From: Pseudomonadota bacterium
Lineage (GTDB): Bacteria > Pseudomonadota > Alphaproteobacteria > Micropepsales > Micropepsaceae
Assembly (NCBI GenBank): GCA_016201105.1
Contig: JACQDN010000067.1
Span: forward strand, 19,510 to 83,509
DNA: 64,000 bases
Direction: 5' to 3'
Shown: one piece after another, positions 57,110 through 64,000 of the stretch
Numbering within the stretch: position 1 is the stretch's first letter
How the letters are laid out: each line of letters begins with the position of its first letter
Position numbers and translations under genes: made by a program
Notes under the pieces: generated by a model
What the model was told of the DNA's origin: nothing
What the model saw: only the letters and a program-made list of their open reading frames with translations
The model's database searches: none

Positions 57110-58117
57110 ATGCTCCAACCTGACGCGACAGCGGCAGACAATAGTCTTTCCATCGATCGCGCGGCCGCGCTCTTGGACGAGGCCCCGATCACGGAAGAGA
57201 AAGACGACACACAACCAGATTCCTCCGCGGTCCCAACCGCGGAGGAGAGCGGCGAACCGGATGCAGATCCGGCCATCGTTGCGGATGAGAATGCGGACGA
57301 ACCGGAAGCCGAAGAGCTTTCGGTCATCGAAGCCCCGCATTCGTGGGACGCCGAATCTCGGGCAAAGTTCGGCGCATTGCCGCGCGACGTTCAGGAATTG
57401 ATCGTCGCGCGCGAGAAGGAGCGCGACGCGGGTCTCTCCCGCGCTTTGGAAGAGACCGCGCACAAAAGGAAGGAAGCCGAAAGCGCCGCATCCAGAATCG
57501 GTCAATACGCGACCCTTCTGGACCAGCTGCTGCCGCAGGCCAAAAACCTTTTTCAGGACCGCTGGGCGCAGATTGATTGGGCGCAGTTGCCCGACGCGAT
57601 CGGCGCCGAGGAAACCCTCAAGCTTCGCCTGCAATACGAAAACGAGCAGCAACAGCTCGGCCAGTTGCAGCAGGTGCAGCAGGTTCTGGACGCCGAGCAG
57701 TTCGGCCACTTCGTGAAAGCCGAAGAAGTCGAACTCGCCAAGCGTTCGCCCGAGCTTGGCGACACCAAGCTCGGCCCCGAACGCAAACGCGCTCTCGCGC
57801 ACTACCTTGTGCAGCAGGGCGTGCCGGCGGAGCGTTTGCGCCTTCTCACCGCCTATGAAGCCGACATCGCCTACAAGGCGCAGAAATACGATGCGCTGAT
57901 GGCAAAGGCGAAAGCCCCCAGCAACACGACGGGCAACGCCAGAGGCAGCACAGGCACCCAGCCCATCTCGCCCGCGCCGGCGCGCACGGCCGTCAGACCC
58001 ACGGCCGCGCACCCGTCGCGTTCATCCGCAACCCAGGCCCAGCAGCAGGCGAAGGATCGCTTCAAATCGTCGGGACGCATCGACGACGCTGTCGCCTATC
58101 TCAACGCAAGGAACTGA
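57110..58117 (+). CDS. Scaffolding-like phage protein
   Basis: A 335-residue protein, acidic and disordered at the N-terminus (DEAPITEEKDDTQPDSSAVP), coiled-coil in the middle (EKERDAGLSRALEETAHKRK, RLQYENEQQQLGQLQQVQQV) and Ala/Ser/Pro-rich at the end. This composition and its place directly before the capsid gene fit a scaffolding protein that shapes the procapsid. GGAGGAAGCAATAGG precedes the ATG, supplied by the palindromic repeat. Confidence 0.75.
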   Translation: MLQPDATAADNSLSIDRAAALLDEAPITEEKDDTQPDSSAVPTAEESGEPDADPAIVADENADEPEAEELSVIEAPHSWDAESRAKFGALPRDVQELIVAREKERDAGLSRALEETAHKRKEAESAASRIGQYATLLDQLLPQAKNLFQDRWAQIDWAQLPDAIGAEETLKLRLQYENEQQQLGQLQQVQQVLDAEQFGHFVKAEEVELAKRSPELGDTKLGPERKRALAHYLVQQGVPAERLRLLTAYEADIAYKAQKYDALMAKAKAPSNTTGNARGSTGTQPISPAPARTAVRPTAAHPSRSSATQAQQQAKDRFKSSGRIDDAVAYLNARN

Positions 58118-58121
58118 ATAC

Positions 58122-59078
58122 ATGGCAGCCCCCACCAATGCGGTTACGACGCTCGTCAGCTTCGGCAATCGCGAAGACCTCGAAGACGTGATCCATCGCG
58201 TCGCTCCGGAAGAAACCCCTTTCATCTCCAACATCGGCACATCCAAGGCGGCCGCGATCTACCACGAATGGCAGACCGAAACGCTGCGTTCGCCCTCCGC
58301 CACTTCGTCCATCGCGCTGGAAGGCAACGATGCGACGCAGTCGGCCGGCAATCTCACCAGCCGCGTCGGCAATTATTGTCAGCTCAACCAGGACAGCCGA
58401 GGTGTTTCCGGAACGCAGGAAGCTGTCGACAAGGCGGGCCGCAAGTCCGAGCTCAACCGGCAGAAGATTCTGCTCGGGCTTGAACTCAAGCGCGATCTCG
58501 AGATGCGCCTGATCGGCAATTTCGCGTCCGTCGCGGAATCCGGCGGCACCACGCGCAAATCGGCCGGCCTGCTCGGATGGCTGACGTCCAACACCTCGCG
58601 CGGCGCGGGCGGGGCGAATGGCGGGTTCTCCGCCGGCGTCGTTTCTGCCGCGACCAACGGCACGCAGCGCAGCTTCACGGAAAGCTTGGTGCGCACGGTG
58701 CTGTCGTCCTGCTTCACCAATGGTGGACGGCCGAGCCAGGCTTACATGGGCCCGGCACACAAACAGCTGTTTTCCCAGTTCACCGGCATCGCCAATATTC
58801 GCAAGGAGGTGACCGGCGCCAAGATGGCGACGATCGTAGGCGCCGCGGATGTCTATGTCTCCGACTTCGGCAATCTCACGCTGATCCCGCATCCCTACGG
58901 GCTGACGCGCGATTGCGCCCTGGTCGATCCCGACATGGCCGCCGTTGGCACGCTGCGCGGCTGGTCCACCGACCCGCTCGCCAAAACCGGCGACAGCGAG
59001 AAATTCCAGATCACGGCGGAGAAGACGCTGGTGATGCGCAATGAGAAGGCGCACGGCGTGGTGGCGGATTTGACGTAA
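58122..59078 (+). CDS. Major capsid protein, DUF5309 type
   Basis: A 318-residue protein four bases after the scaffold-like gene. FGNREDLEDVIHRVAPEETP (about residues 14-33), the helical NRQKILLGLELKRDLEMRLI and TFLKTGDSEKFQITAEKTLV-like ending match the DUF5309 group of major capsid proteins. The SGVSGTQEAVDKAGRKSEL segment is typical of it. This is the shell protein of the phage head. Confidence 0.85.
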   Translation: MAAPTNAVTTLVSFGNREDLEDVIHRVAPEETPFISNIGTSKAAAIYHEWQTETLRSPSATSSIALEGNDATQSAGNLTSRVGNYCQLNQDSRGVSGTQEAVDKAGRKSELNRQKILLGLELKRDLEMRLIGNFASVAESGGTTRKSAGLLGWLTSNTSRGAGGANGGFSAGVVSAATNGTQRSFTESLVRTVLSSCFTNGGRPSQAYMGPAHKQLFSQFTGIANIRKEVTGAKMATIVGAADVYVSDFGNLTLIPHPYGLTRDCALVDPDMAAVGTLRGWSTDPLAKTGDSEKFQITAEKTLVMRNEKAHGVVADLT

Positions 59079-59085
59079 GGCTGAG

Positions 59086-59222
59086 ACCCTCCCCGTGGGA
59101 GGGTCGAAATTTGCGGAGCAAATTTCGGGGAGGATGTGGAAGGGAAGAGTTCAACTTTCCTGATCCTCCCCGAAAAATCCTCCGCTTCGCTGCGGATTTT
59201 TCGACCCTCCCAAGGGAGGGTG
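59086..59222. repeat. Late-module palindromic repeat, copy 2
   Basis: ACCCTCCCCGTGGGAGGGTC and AAATTTGCGGAGCAAATTTC on the left are matched on the right by inverted CCTCCCCGAAAAATC and TTTTTCGACCCTCCCAAGGG. Partly palindromic hairpins sit in each half. It fills the gap between the capsid gene and the leftward gene at 59228. Confidence 0.75.
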
Positions 59223-59227
59223 GTTCT

Positions 59228-59527
59228 TCAATTCACCGTCGGCGTCCCCTGTGGCGCGGGTGCTGACGCCTGCGCCTTATGCTGGGCGACGAGGTTGAGG
59301 ATGCTCTTGGCCAGGTCTTCGGCGCGGTCGATTTGCATGTTGAGTCTTCCGACGACGACGCGGACGGGTGGGGCGCCGGCCTTGGTATAGTTCGCGCGCA
59401 CGGATTCCAGCGTCATCCGCAACGAATTTCCGACGACAAAGAATCCCGTGAGGCCATCGGCGTAGATGTCGGGCGCGAGCGGGTTGTCGATCAGCGGAAT
59501 GGTGGGGGTCTCTGGGGTGTTCGTCAC
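59228..59527 (-). CDS. hypothetical protein against the late operon (moron-like)
   Basis: A 99-residue protein encoded opposite to all its neighbours. NPLAPDIYADGLTGFFVVGN opens the core and PPVRVVVGRLNMQIDRAEDL (about residues 53-72) closes it, followed by a helix and a Pro/Ala tail. The pattern 'VVVGRL(V/N)M...AE.LA..IL' resembles chromosomal alphaproteobacterial proteins related to DUF3467; I am not sure of the family. AAGGACTCATCCCC precedes the GTG. Palindromic repeats flank both ends. The orientation and flanks suggest an inserted extra gene. Confidence 0.65.
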   Translation of the reverse strand: MTNTPETPTIPLIDNPLAPDIYADGLTGFFVVGNSLRMTLESVRANYTKAGAPPVRVVVGRLNMQIDRAEDLAKSILNLVAQHKAQASAPAPQGTPTVN

Positions 59528-59585
59528 GGGGATGAGTCCTTGCTGGTGAGGCCGGCAATCTAGCGGTGGATTTTGGCTCTGACCA

Positions 59586-59748
59586 ACCCTCCCCTTGAGG
59601 GTGCTCGGGGCCTCACCCTCCCACGGGGAGGGTCGAAGCGCGAAGCGCTTCGGGGAGGATCAGGAAGGAGAATCTCCGTCCACATCCTCCCCGAAAAATT
59701 CCCTCGCTGTCGCTCTGAAATTTTTTCGACCCTCCCACGGGGAGGGTG
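59586..59748. repeat. Late-module palindromic repeat, copy 3
   Basis: ACCCTCCCCTTGAGGGTGCT and CACCCTCCCACGGGGAGGGT form a first hairpin; GAAGCGCGAAGCGCTTCGGG follows, and the inverted right half ends TTTCGACCCTCCCACGGGGA. It lies between the leftward gene and the gene at 59773. Confidence 0.75.
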
Positions 59749-59772
59749 TTTTCTAGAACACAGGAGTCTTAC

Positions 59773-60012
59773 ATGCCTTCCAAGAAAGACGCGCCGGATG
59801 GCGCACAAGTGACACCGCTTAAAGATGGCTCGGCCAATGGCGGCACCGTCTCCGTCCGCGTGCTTAAGCGCGGGCATGAGCGGATTTCCAAGGGCGGGAT
59901 CGTGCCCGGCACGTTCCGCGACGAGTTTTATCGCCAGGGCGACGAGTTCGAGATCCCGCACGCCATCGCGAGCGCGCTGGAAGAGCGGGATTTTGTGGAG
60001 ATTAAGAAGTAG
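59773..60012 (+). CDS. small phage structural protein
   Basis: A 79-residue protein with a basic start (PSKKDAPDGAQVTPLKDGSA) and a beta-rich end (GGIVPGTFRDEFYRQGDEFE, ERDFVEIKK). The 'F.RGDEFE(I/L)' type ending is typical of small head-region proteins in podovirus-like phages, with no precise role known to me. AGGAGTCTTAC precedes the ATG. Confidence 0.65.
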   Translation: MPSKKDAPDGAQVTPLKDGSANGGTVSVRVLKRGHERISKGGIVPGTFRDEFYRQGDEFEIPHAIASALEERDFVEIKK

Positions 60013-60017
60013 CGCTT

Positions 60018-60190
60018 CCTCCCCCGCCATTGCGGGGGAGGTGGACAGCGACGCGAAGCGTCGCTGGACGGAGGGGGTGGCGGTAGACGCAAAAGTGGAT
60101 CGCGATTGTCTTTCTGATTTCCCGCCACCCCCTCCGTCATCCGCACGCTGTCGCGCGCGTCTGACACCTCCCCCGCAACGGCGGGGGAGG
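60018..60190. repeat. Late-module palindromic repeat, second type, copy 2
   Basis: CCTCCCCCGCCATTGCGGGG, GGACGGAGGGGGTGGCGG on the left; CCGCCACCCCCTCCGTC and CACCTCCCCCGCAACGGCGG on the right form inverted pairs. GCGACGCGAAGCGTCGC is an internal hairpin. The element provides the GGGGGAGGAAGAG ribosome site of the next gene. Confidence 0.7.
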
Positions 60191-60203
60191 AAGAGAACGA
60201 CCC

Positions 60204-60530
60204 ATGTCCCTCAAGCCTCTCTTCCGTTCCTCCACTGGGCTCACGCATTTTTGGCGTGACAATGGCGATGGCACGCAAGCGATCGTTTCGCGCCAGCCGA
60301 TCTCGGATATCCTCGATCACAACAAGGCGCTTACCAACGAGAACGACGGCTGGTCGCAGGGCGGCGGCAGGATGATGCGCCGCTGTGCCTCCATTCCGCT
60401 GGCGCTGATCCTGAAGTGGAAGATCGAGGAGGGCTGGGACGCGTTCGATCCCGCCCATGCCGACAAGCTTCGCCGCAAACTGAACGATCCCGACTACGCA
60501 TACCTGCGCACGGCGCATTGGAGAGTGTGA
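60204..60530 (+). CDS. conserved phage protein
   Basis: A 108-residue protein. GLTHFWRDNGDGTQAIVSRQ followed by DILDHNKALTNEN (about residues 34-46) and EGWDAFDPAHADKLRRKLND matches a family encoded next to adaptor proteins in podovirus-like prophages ('…HNK.L.N…GW…ir..A.IP..v..kW..E.G'). The function is unknown; a head or connector accessory is likely. It ends directly before the adaptor gene. Confidence 0.75.
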   Translation: MSLKPLFRSSTGLTHFWRDNGDGTQAIVSRQPISDILDHNKALTNENDGWSQGGGRMMRRCASIPLALILKWKIEEGWDAFDPAHADKLRRKLNDPDYAYLRTAHWRV

Positions 60531-61151
60531 GTGCTGGACACCTACGCAAATCTGCAGGCGGCGATCGCAGGCTGGCTCAACCGCACCGATTTGGCCCCGC
60601 GGATTCCCGATTTCATTACCCTTGCGGAAGTTTATCTGGGCCGCACCCTGCGTGTGCGCCGCATGATCGGGCGCAGCGATGCCGCAATCGACGGCGAGTT
60701 CATCGTCGTGCCGAGCGATTTTGCGGGCGTTCTGTCCTTCGAGCTGAAAGACACTTCGCCCGTCGATCGTCTCGCGATCGCCGAACCTGACGATCTGGCG
60801 CAGAGGAAGTCGCAGACCACCGACCTCACCGGCAAGCCCGGCGTCTATGCCATCGTCGGCGGACAGTTCCAGTTTTTCCCGGCGCCGGATCAGAGCTATG
60901 CCGCCGAGCTCACTTACTACAAAAAGCTCGAGCCGCTGTCGGCCACGACAGCGAGCAACTGGCTGCTCGCCGACCATCCCGATCTCTATCTCTACGCCGC
61001 GCTGGTGCAGGCCTCGCCCTATCTGATGGACGACGACCGCGTGACGGTGTGGGCGGGGATTCTGGATCGGCTGGTCTCCGACATCCAGGACGCCGACAAG
61101 CGCGAGCGCTCAAGCCTCAACCTCGCGATGCCGAACAGATTTGCGCCTTAG
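60531..61151 (+). CDS. Phage adaptor (head-completion) protein
   Basis: A 206-residue protein that starts with GTG immediately after the upstream TGA. LDTYANLQAAIAGWLNRTDL and IPDFITLAEVYLGRTLRVRR (about residues 4-45), the middle YAIVGGQFQFFPAP and the ending HPDLYLYAALVQASPYLMDD are characteristic of the adaptor proteins that link portal and tail in podoviruses. The gap after it is filled by repeat copy d. Confidence 0.8.
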   Translation: MLDTYANLQAAIAGWLNRTDLAPRIPDFITLAEVYLGRTLRVRRMIGRSDAAIDGEFIVVPSDFAGVLSFELKDTSPVDRLAIAEPDDLAQRKSQTTDLTGKPGVYAIVGGQFQFFPAPDQSYAAELTYYKKLEPLSATTASNWLLADHPDLYLYAALVQASPYLMDDDRVTVWAGILDRLVSDIQDADKRERSSLNLAMPNRFAP

Positions 61152-61155
61152 AACA

Positions 61156-61314
61156 AGGAAGATGGGCACGCGGAGACGCGGAGATGTTGAGCTGACCGCG
61201 CGATATCTCCCAAATTGTCTTGGCGCGCGAAGCGCGCCGGCGGTCAATCGAATGGAAGCGAACCTAGAGTCAATATCTCCGCGTCTCCGCGCCTCCGCGT
61301 GAATCCTTCTTTCC
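61156..61314. repeat. Long inverted repeat of the CGCGGAGNCGCGGAG family, copy d
   Basis: GGAAGATGGGCACGCGGAGA and the right arm (CGCGTGAATCCTTCTTTCC) pair as an inverted repeat; TTGGCGCGCGAAGCGCGCCG lies inside, as in copies b and c. Confidence 0.75.
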
Positions 61315-61350
61315 AGTCTCGACGCCAGCACTCCCCCTCCGAGGTTGAAA

Positions 61351-61779
61351 ATGTCCAAAGGCGATACGTTCGAAAACGATCTGCTCAAACTGATCTTCAA
61401 CGCCGCCGCGATCGCGAATATCGCGGACAATGCGGCGACCTCTCCGCTCACCAATCTCTACGTCTCGCTGCACACCGCCGATCCTGGCGAAGCGGGCAAT
61501 CAGACGACCAGCGAAACGACCTACACCGGCTATTCCCGCGTCGCGGTCGCGCGCGCCTCCGGCGGCTGGGCGATCACGGCCAATTCGGTAAGCCCGGTCG
61601 CCACCATCAACTTCCCGGCTTGTACCGGCGGCACCGCCACTATCACCTTCGTCGGCATCGGCACGGCATCGTCCGGCGCGGGCAAGCTGCTTTATAGCGG
61701 TGCGGTCTCGCCGAACATCTCCGTTTCCAGCGGTGTCACGCCGGCCATCACGACGGCCTCCACCATCACTGAGGATTGA
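61351..61779 (+). CDS. Phage tail-associated protein
   Basis: A 142-residue protein. NLYVSLHTADPGEAGNQTTS followed by YTGYSRVAVARASGGW (about residues 36-70) is a signature of small virion proteins encoded near tail fibre genes in many prophages. The rest is Gly/Thr/Ser-rich and beta-structured. GAGG lies before the ATG at 61351. It is followed by a larger surface protein with a coupled start. Confidence 0.75.
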   Translation: MSKGDTFENDLLKLIFNAAAIANIADNAATSPLTNLYVSLHTADPGEAGNQTTSETTYTGYSRVAVARASGGWAITANSVSPVATINFPACTGGTATITFVGIGTASSGAGKLLYSGAVSPNISVSSGVTPAITTASTITED

Positions 61780-61784
61780 GCCTT

Positions 61785-62849
61785 GTGGCCGATACCGGGT
61801 TCAAGCTCGCGACCGCGGGAGCCAGCGAAACACTTGGTGGATCATCCGCGTCCTGGGTGAACCCCGGCAACATCACCGCGTCGGACAACGCGCGCGCCAC
61901 ATCGTCCGTCTCGCTCACCAATACCAAGTTCACCGACTATCTTGTCGCCAGCGGTTTCGATTTTTCCGCCGTCGCGGCGGGCGCGACCATCAACGGCGTC
62001 GAAGTCCGCATCGAACGCAGCGCGAGCTTCAGCGGGCAGATCCAGGACAATCACGTCTATCTGCGCAAAGGATCGGGCGGGACGCTTTCGAGCGACAACG
62101 CCGCCGGTTCGAACTGGCCCACGGTCAGCGACGCACAACTCGTCTACGGAACGTCGTCCAGCCTCTGGGGTCTGACGCTCTCGGTCGCGGATCTCGCGAG
62201 CCTGCAGGTCCTGCTTTCGGCGAAAGCGACCAACACCGCCACGCCGCGTGTCGATGCGATCGACGTCCGCATCACCTACACGCCGCCCAGCGGAAATGCG
62301 TTCTCCATCGCAGGGACCGGCGCCGCGTCGCCGATCGGCGCTTCAACCGCGCAAGCCGCGTTTTCGAGCGCGGGGACCGGCGCGCAAAACGCAGTCGGCC
62401 GGTCGACCGCCTCGGCCACAGACGCGATCGGCGGGCTTGGCGCTGTCAACGGCGTCGGCGCCGCGCTTCGGACGCAAGGCGCCATCGCCGTCGCCGGGCA
62501 GGGCTTGCTTTCGGCGACGGGCCGCGGGAATTTTCTCGGGTCCGTTTCGATTGCGGGACTGGCGGCTGTTGCTGCGGCCGGTTCTCCGGCGAACGCGTTC
62601 CACCTGGGAACGGCTGCGCTGAGCGGAGTTGCGACCAGCGCCTTTGCCGACGGCTCGTTCGAGATTTGGCTGCCGCAGACTTTCACCCCGGAAGGCGGCG
62701 AGTTCGTCACCTTCTCAGATGGCGCGTTCTTTTCCGACGGCTCCAGCTTCGGCCAGGACGAAGTGTTGATCTGGACCCCGCAACAATCTGTTTCAGACGT
62801 TTGGACGCCGCAAACTCCCGGTGCAGAGTCCTGGAGCGACGCGGCATGA
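61785..62849 (+). CDS. Phage surface or tail protein, Ala/Ser/Gly-rich
   Basis: A 354-residue protein. The first 170 residues are beta-rich (VADTGFKLATAGASETLGGS, GVEVRIERSASFSGQIQDN, PRVDAIDVRITYTP), followed by a long low-complexity part with repeated 'SIAGTGAAS/GVG'-like units (about 175-285) and an aromatic end (IWLPQTFTPEGGEF, DVWTPQTPGAE). It is probably a fibre or decoration protein. The GTG at 61785 has GAGG ten bases upstream; a TTG at 61776 overlapping the preceding stop is an alternative. Confidence 0.7.
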   Translation: MADTGFKLATAGASETLGGSSASWVNPGNITASDNARATSSVSLTNTKFTDYLVASGFDFSAVAAGATINGVEVRIERSASFSGQIQDNHVYLRKGSGGTLSSDNAAGSNWPTVSDAQLVYGTSSSLWGLTLSVADLASLQVLLSAKATNTATPRVDAIDVRITYTPPSGNAFSIAGTGAASPIGASTAQAAFSSAGTGAQNAVGRSTASATDAIGGLGAVNGVGAALRTQGAIAVAGQGLLSATGRGNFLGSVSIAGLAAVAAAGSPANAFHLGTAALSGVATSAFADGSFEIWLPQTFTPEGGEFVTFSDGAFFSDGSSFGQDEVLIWTPQQSVSDVWTPQTPGAESWSDAA

Positions 62850-62862
62850 GGATTGATTTGTA

Positions 62863-63744
62863 ATGGCCGACACAACCACCACCAACTACGCCCTCACCAA
62901 GCCGGAAGTCGGCGCCTCGGCGGATAGTTGGGGCGCAAAGCTCAACACCGATCTGGACACCGTCGATACGGTGATGAAGACCAACGAGACCACCGCCAAC
63001 GCCGCTTTGCCGAAATCCGGCGGCGCGATGACGGGCAAGCTGAATACGCTTGCTTCCGCGTCGGGCGGGGCGGGGGTGAATGTGCCGCCGGGCGCGGCTC
63101 CGTCGACGCCCGCGAACGGCGATCTGTGGTCGACGGCGGGGGGATGGTTCGCGCAGCTGGCCAATGTCACCAAGCAGCTTCTCTTTGCCGGCGACGCCGT
63201 TGCGGTGGGCGCCGCGGCCGGCGGCGATCTCACCGGCACCTATCCGAACCCATCGCTCGCCAATACCGCCGTCACGGCGGGCTCTTATACAAATGTCAGC
63301 GCGACGGTCGATGCGAAGGGCCGCGTCTCCGCCATGACGAGCGGAACGGCGCCGCCGGCCTCGGCTTCCACAACGGAAATGGCCGCCGCCAGCATCACCA
63401 CCAAATACGCTTCGCCTGGCACCTTGCGCAGCAACCCCTACGGCATTGGACATTGGGGCTATTGTGCGCTCGGATCGAGCCCTTCCACGATTCAAAATGT
63501 CGGCATATCGGTCACTTCGCGCAGTTCAACGGGCGTGTTCGTATTTTCGATTTCGCCGGCCCTTTCGGGCAGCGCCTATGCCTTGTTGATCACAGCTTGG
63601 GACACGGGCGGCGGCTCCGGAACGATAAAGGCGGCCGCGCAAATCTCTTCCAAATCTTCGAGCGGCTTTACCGTGACATTCAGAAACGATGCCGGTGGCG
63701 CGGTCGATCCCGATGAGTGCTTCGTCGGCGTCATGGGCAGCTAG
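62863..63744 (+). CDS. Phage tail-fibre-like protein
   Basis: A 293-residue protein. [20 protein letters not shown] at the start and [17 protein letters not shown] (about residues 46-62) are typical tail-fibre beginnings; [20 protein letters not shown] and [17 protein letters not shown] (about 124-160) are the collar-type repeat that often precedes the receptor-binding tip. The last 100 residues are unique, as expected for a host-specific tip. It ends the late module in this window; a chaperone gene, if any, would lie beyond. Confidence 0.82.
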   Translation: MADTTTTNYALTKPEVGASADSWGAKLNTDLDTVDTVMKTNETTANAALPKSGGAMTGKLNTLASASGGAGVNVPPGAAPSTPANGDLWSTAGGWFAQLANVTKQLLFAGDAVAVGAAAGGDLTGTYPNPSLANTAVTAGSYTNVSATVDAKGRVSAMTSGTAPPASASTTEMAAASITTKYASPGTLRSNPYGIGHWGYCALGSSPSTIQNVGISVTSRSSTGVFVFSISPALSGSAYALLITAWDTGGGSGTIKAAAQISSKSSSGFTVTFRNDAGGAVDPDECFVGVMGS

Positions 63745-63756
63745 CCAGTAGGATTC

Positions 63757-63898
63757 ACCCTCCCCTGGGAGGGTCGACGCGCAAAGCGCGTCGGGGAGGA
63801 TGCGGAAAGCGAGGTGTCGTCATCTCGAATCTTTCTTCCATGTCCTCCCCGAAAAACTTTCGCTGCGCTCAAGTTTTTCGACCCTCCCAAGGGAGGGT
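63757..63898. repeat. Late-module palindromic repeat, copy 4
   Basis: ACCCTCCCCTGGGAGGGTCG and CGCAAAGCGCGTCGGGGAGG on the left match CCTCCCCGAAAAACTTTCGC and TTTTTCGACCCTCCCAAGGG on the right as inverted halves. A further CCCTCCCAGGG lies just after it. Confidence 0.75.
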
Positions 63899-63927
63899 TG
63901 AGCCGATGCCGACCCTCCCAGGGTTAG

Positions 63928-64000
63928 TCACATTGCGCCGCGCTCGACCAGCGCACCTTTTATGCGTTCGAGGACTCCGTTCTGGTCCTGGAACAATTCA
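63928..64000 (-). CDS. possible gene end, hypothetical (5' part outside window)
   Basis: On the minus strand the frame reads ELFQDQNGVLERIKGALVER, GAM and TGA at 63928-63930, with normal composition. Only 24 codons lie in the window, so a real gene is possible but not established. It would be convergent with the tail-fibre gene. Confidence 0.35.
   Translation of the reverse strand, partial: ELFQDQNGVLERIKGALVERGAM

Noticed and set aside
52266..63898. CRISPR array made of the recurring late-module repeats
   Set aside because: The elements are long palindromes at irregular distances between genes, not short direct repeats with uniform spacers; no cas genes.
1..64000. tRNA or rRNA genes
   Set aside because: I saw no cloverleaf-like T-loop (GGTTCGAATCC-type) in a plausible context and no rRNA sequence; a dedicated scan would be needed to be certain.

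Overview
The window is high-GC DNA from an alphaproteobacterium. The gene content (DUF2214, DUF6326, DUF6456, AidB-type acyl-CoA dehydrogenase, an HpnI/HpnK-like hopanoid pair, PAS_5-type protein) and the abundant GTCATGGCCGG-type palindromic repeats fit a soil or aquatic lineage such as Micropepsales/Rhizomicrobium or Rhizobiales. This placement is inference; there is no rRNA or tRNA gene to anchor it.

Layout. 1-4.9 kb: the end of a HipA-like kinase gene, then a phage-type early module (S24 repressor, LexA-like winged helix protein, zinc-finger protein, replication-type protein, DUF6456 protein) with shared TTGCGA-N3-TCGCAA operator sites. 5-9.5 kb: small membrane proteins, an ArsR-type regulator with its own palindrome, an odd gene bracketed by two 81-bp palindromic repeats, a broken copy of the DUF6456 gene, and a Fic protein behind an operator array. 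9.8-14.8 kb: a TetR regulator and an operon of two CrtI-like FAD oxidoreductases with two small proteins. 15-26.6 kb: AidB, an epoxide-hydrolase-like protein, a 2OG-Fe(II) oxygenase, a TonB/IalB-like fusion, a divergent SDR, a PAS protein, the first member of a Cys/Pro-rich 'PEIPIPH' family, an ornithine cyclodeaminase-like enzyme and an isoprenylcysteine methyltransferase-like enzyme.

27-34.8 kb is the most unusual chromosomal part: a CsgG-like protein, then a compact RiPP-like cassette (small secreted-looking peptide with an aromatic tail, radical SAM/SPASM enzyme, HExxH peptide-modification-type protein), a secreted protein with an HExxE motif, and a PilQ/GspD-like secretin. 35-52 kb holds an aldo/keto reductase, two tandem paralogs of the PEIPIPH family, several small exported or membrane proteins, a ThDP enzyme, a nitrilase, a HigB/HigA-type toxin-antitoxin pair whose toxin carries an internal amber codon, an M20 peptidase, and convergent HpnK- and HpnI-like genes.

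52.4-63.8 kb is a phage late module in canonical order: small terminase-like protein, large terminase, portal, scaffold-like, DUF5309-type capsid, adaptor and tail/fibre proteins. Almost every gap in it carries a large imperfect palindromic repeat, and one gene (59228-59527) runs against the rest. No integrase, lysis or tape-measure gene is visible here. The early and late modules are separated by about 47 kb of ordinary chromosomal genes, which suggests a prophage split by rearrangement or two separate remnants.

Several genes show decay or rearrangement: the toxin amber codon, the frameshifted DUF6456 fragment, an outer-membrane-protein gene that appears internally deleted, a duplicated nitrilase tail flanking the toxin-antitoxin pair, and a long out-of-frame overlap in the early phage module.
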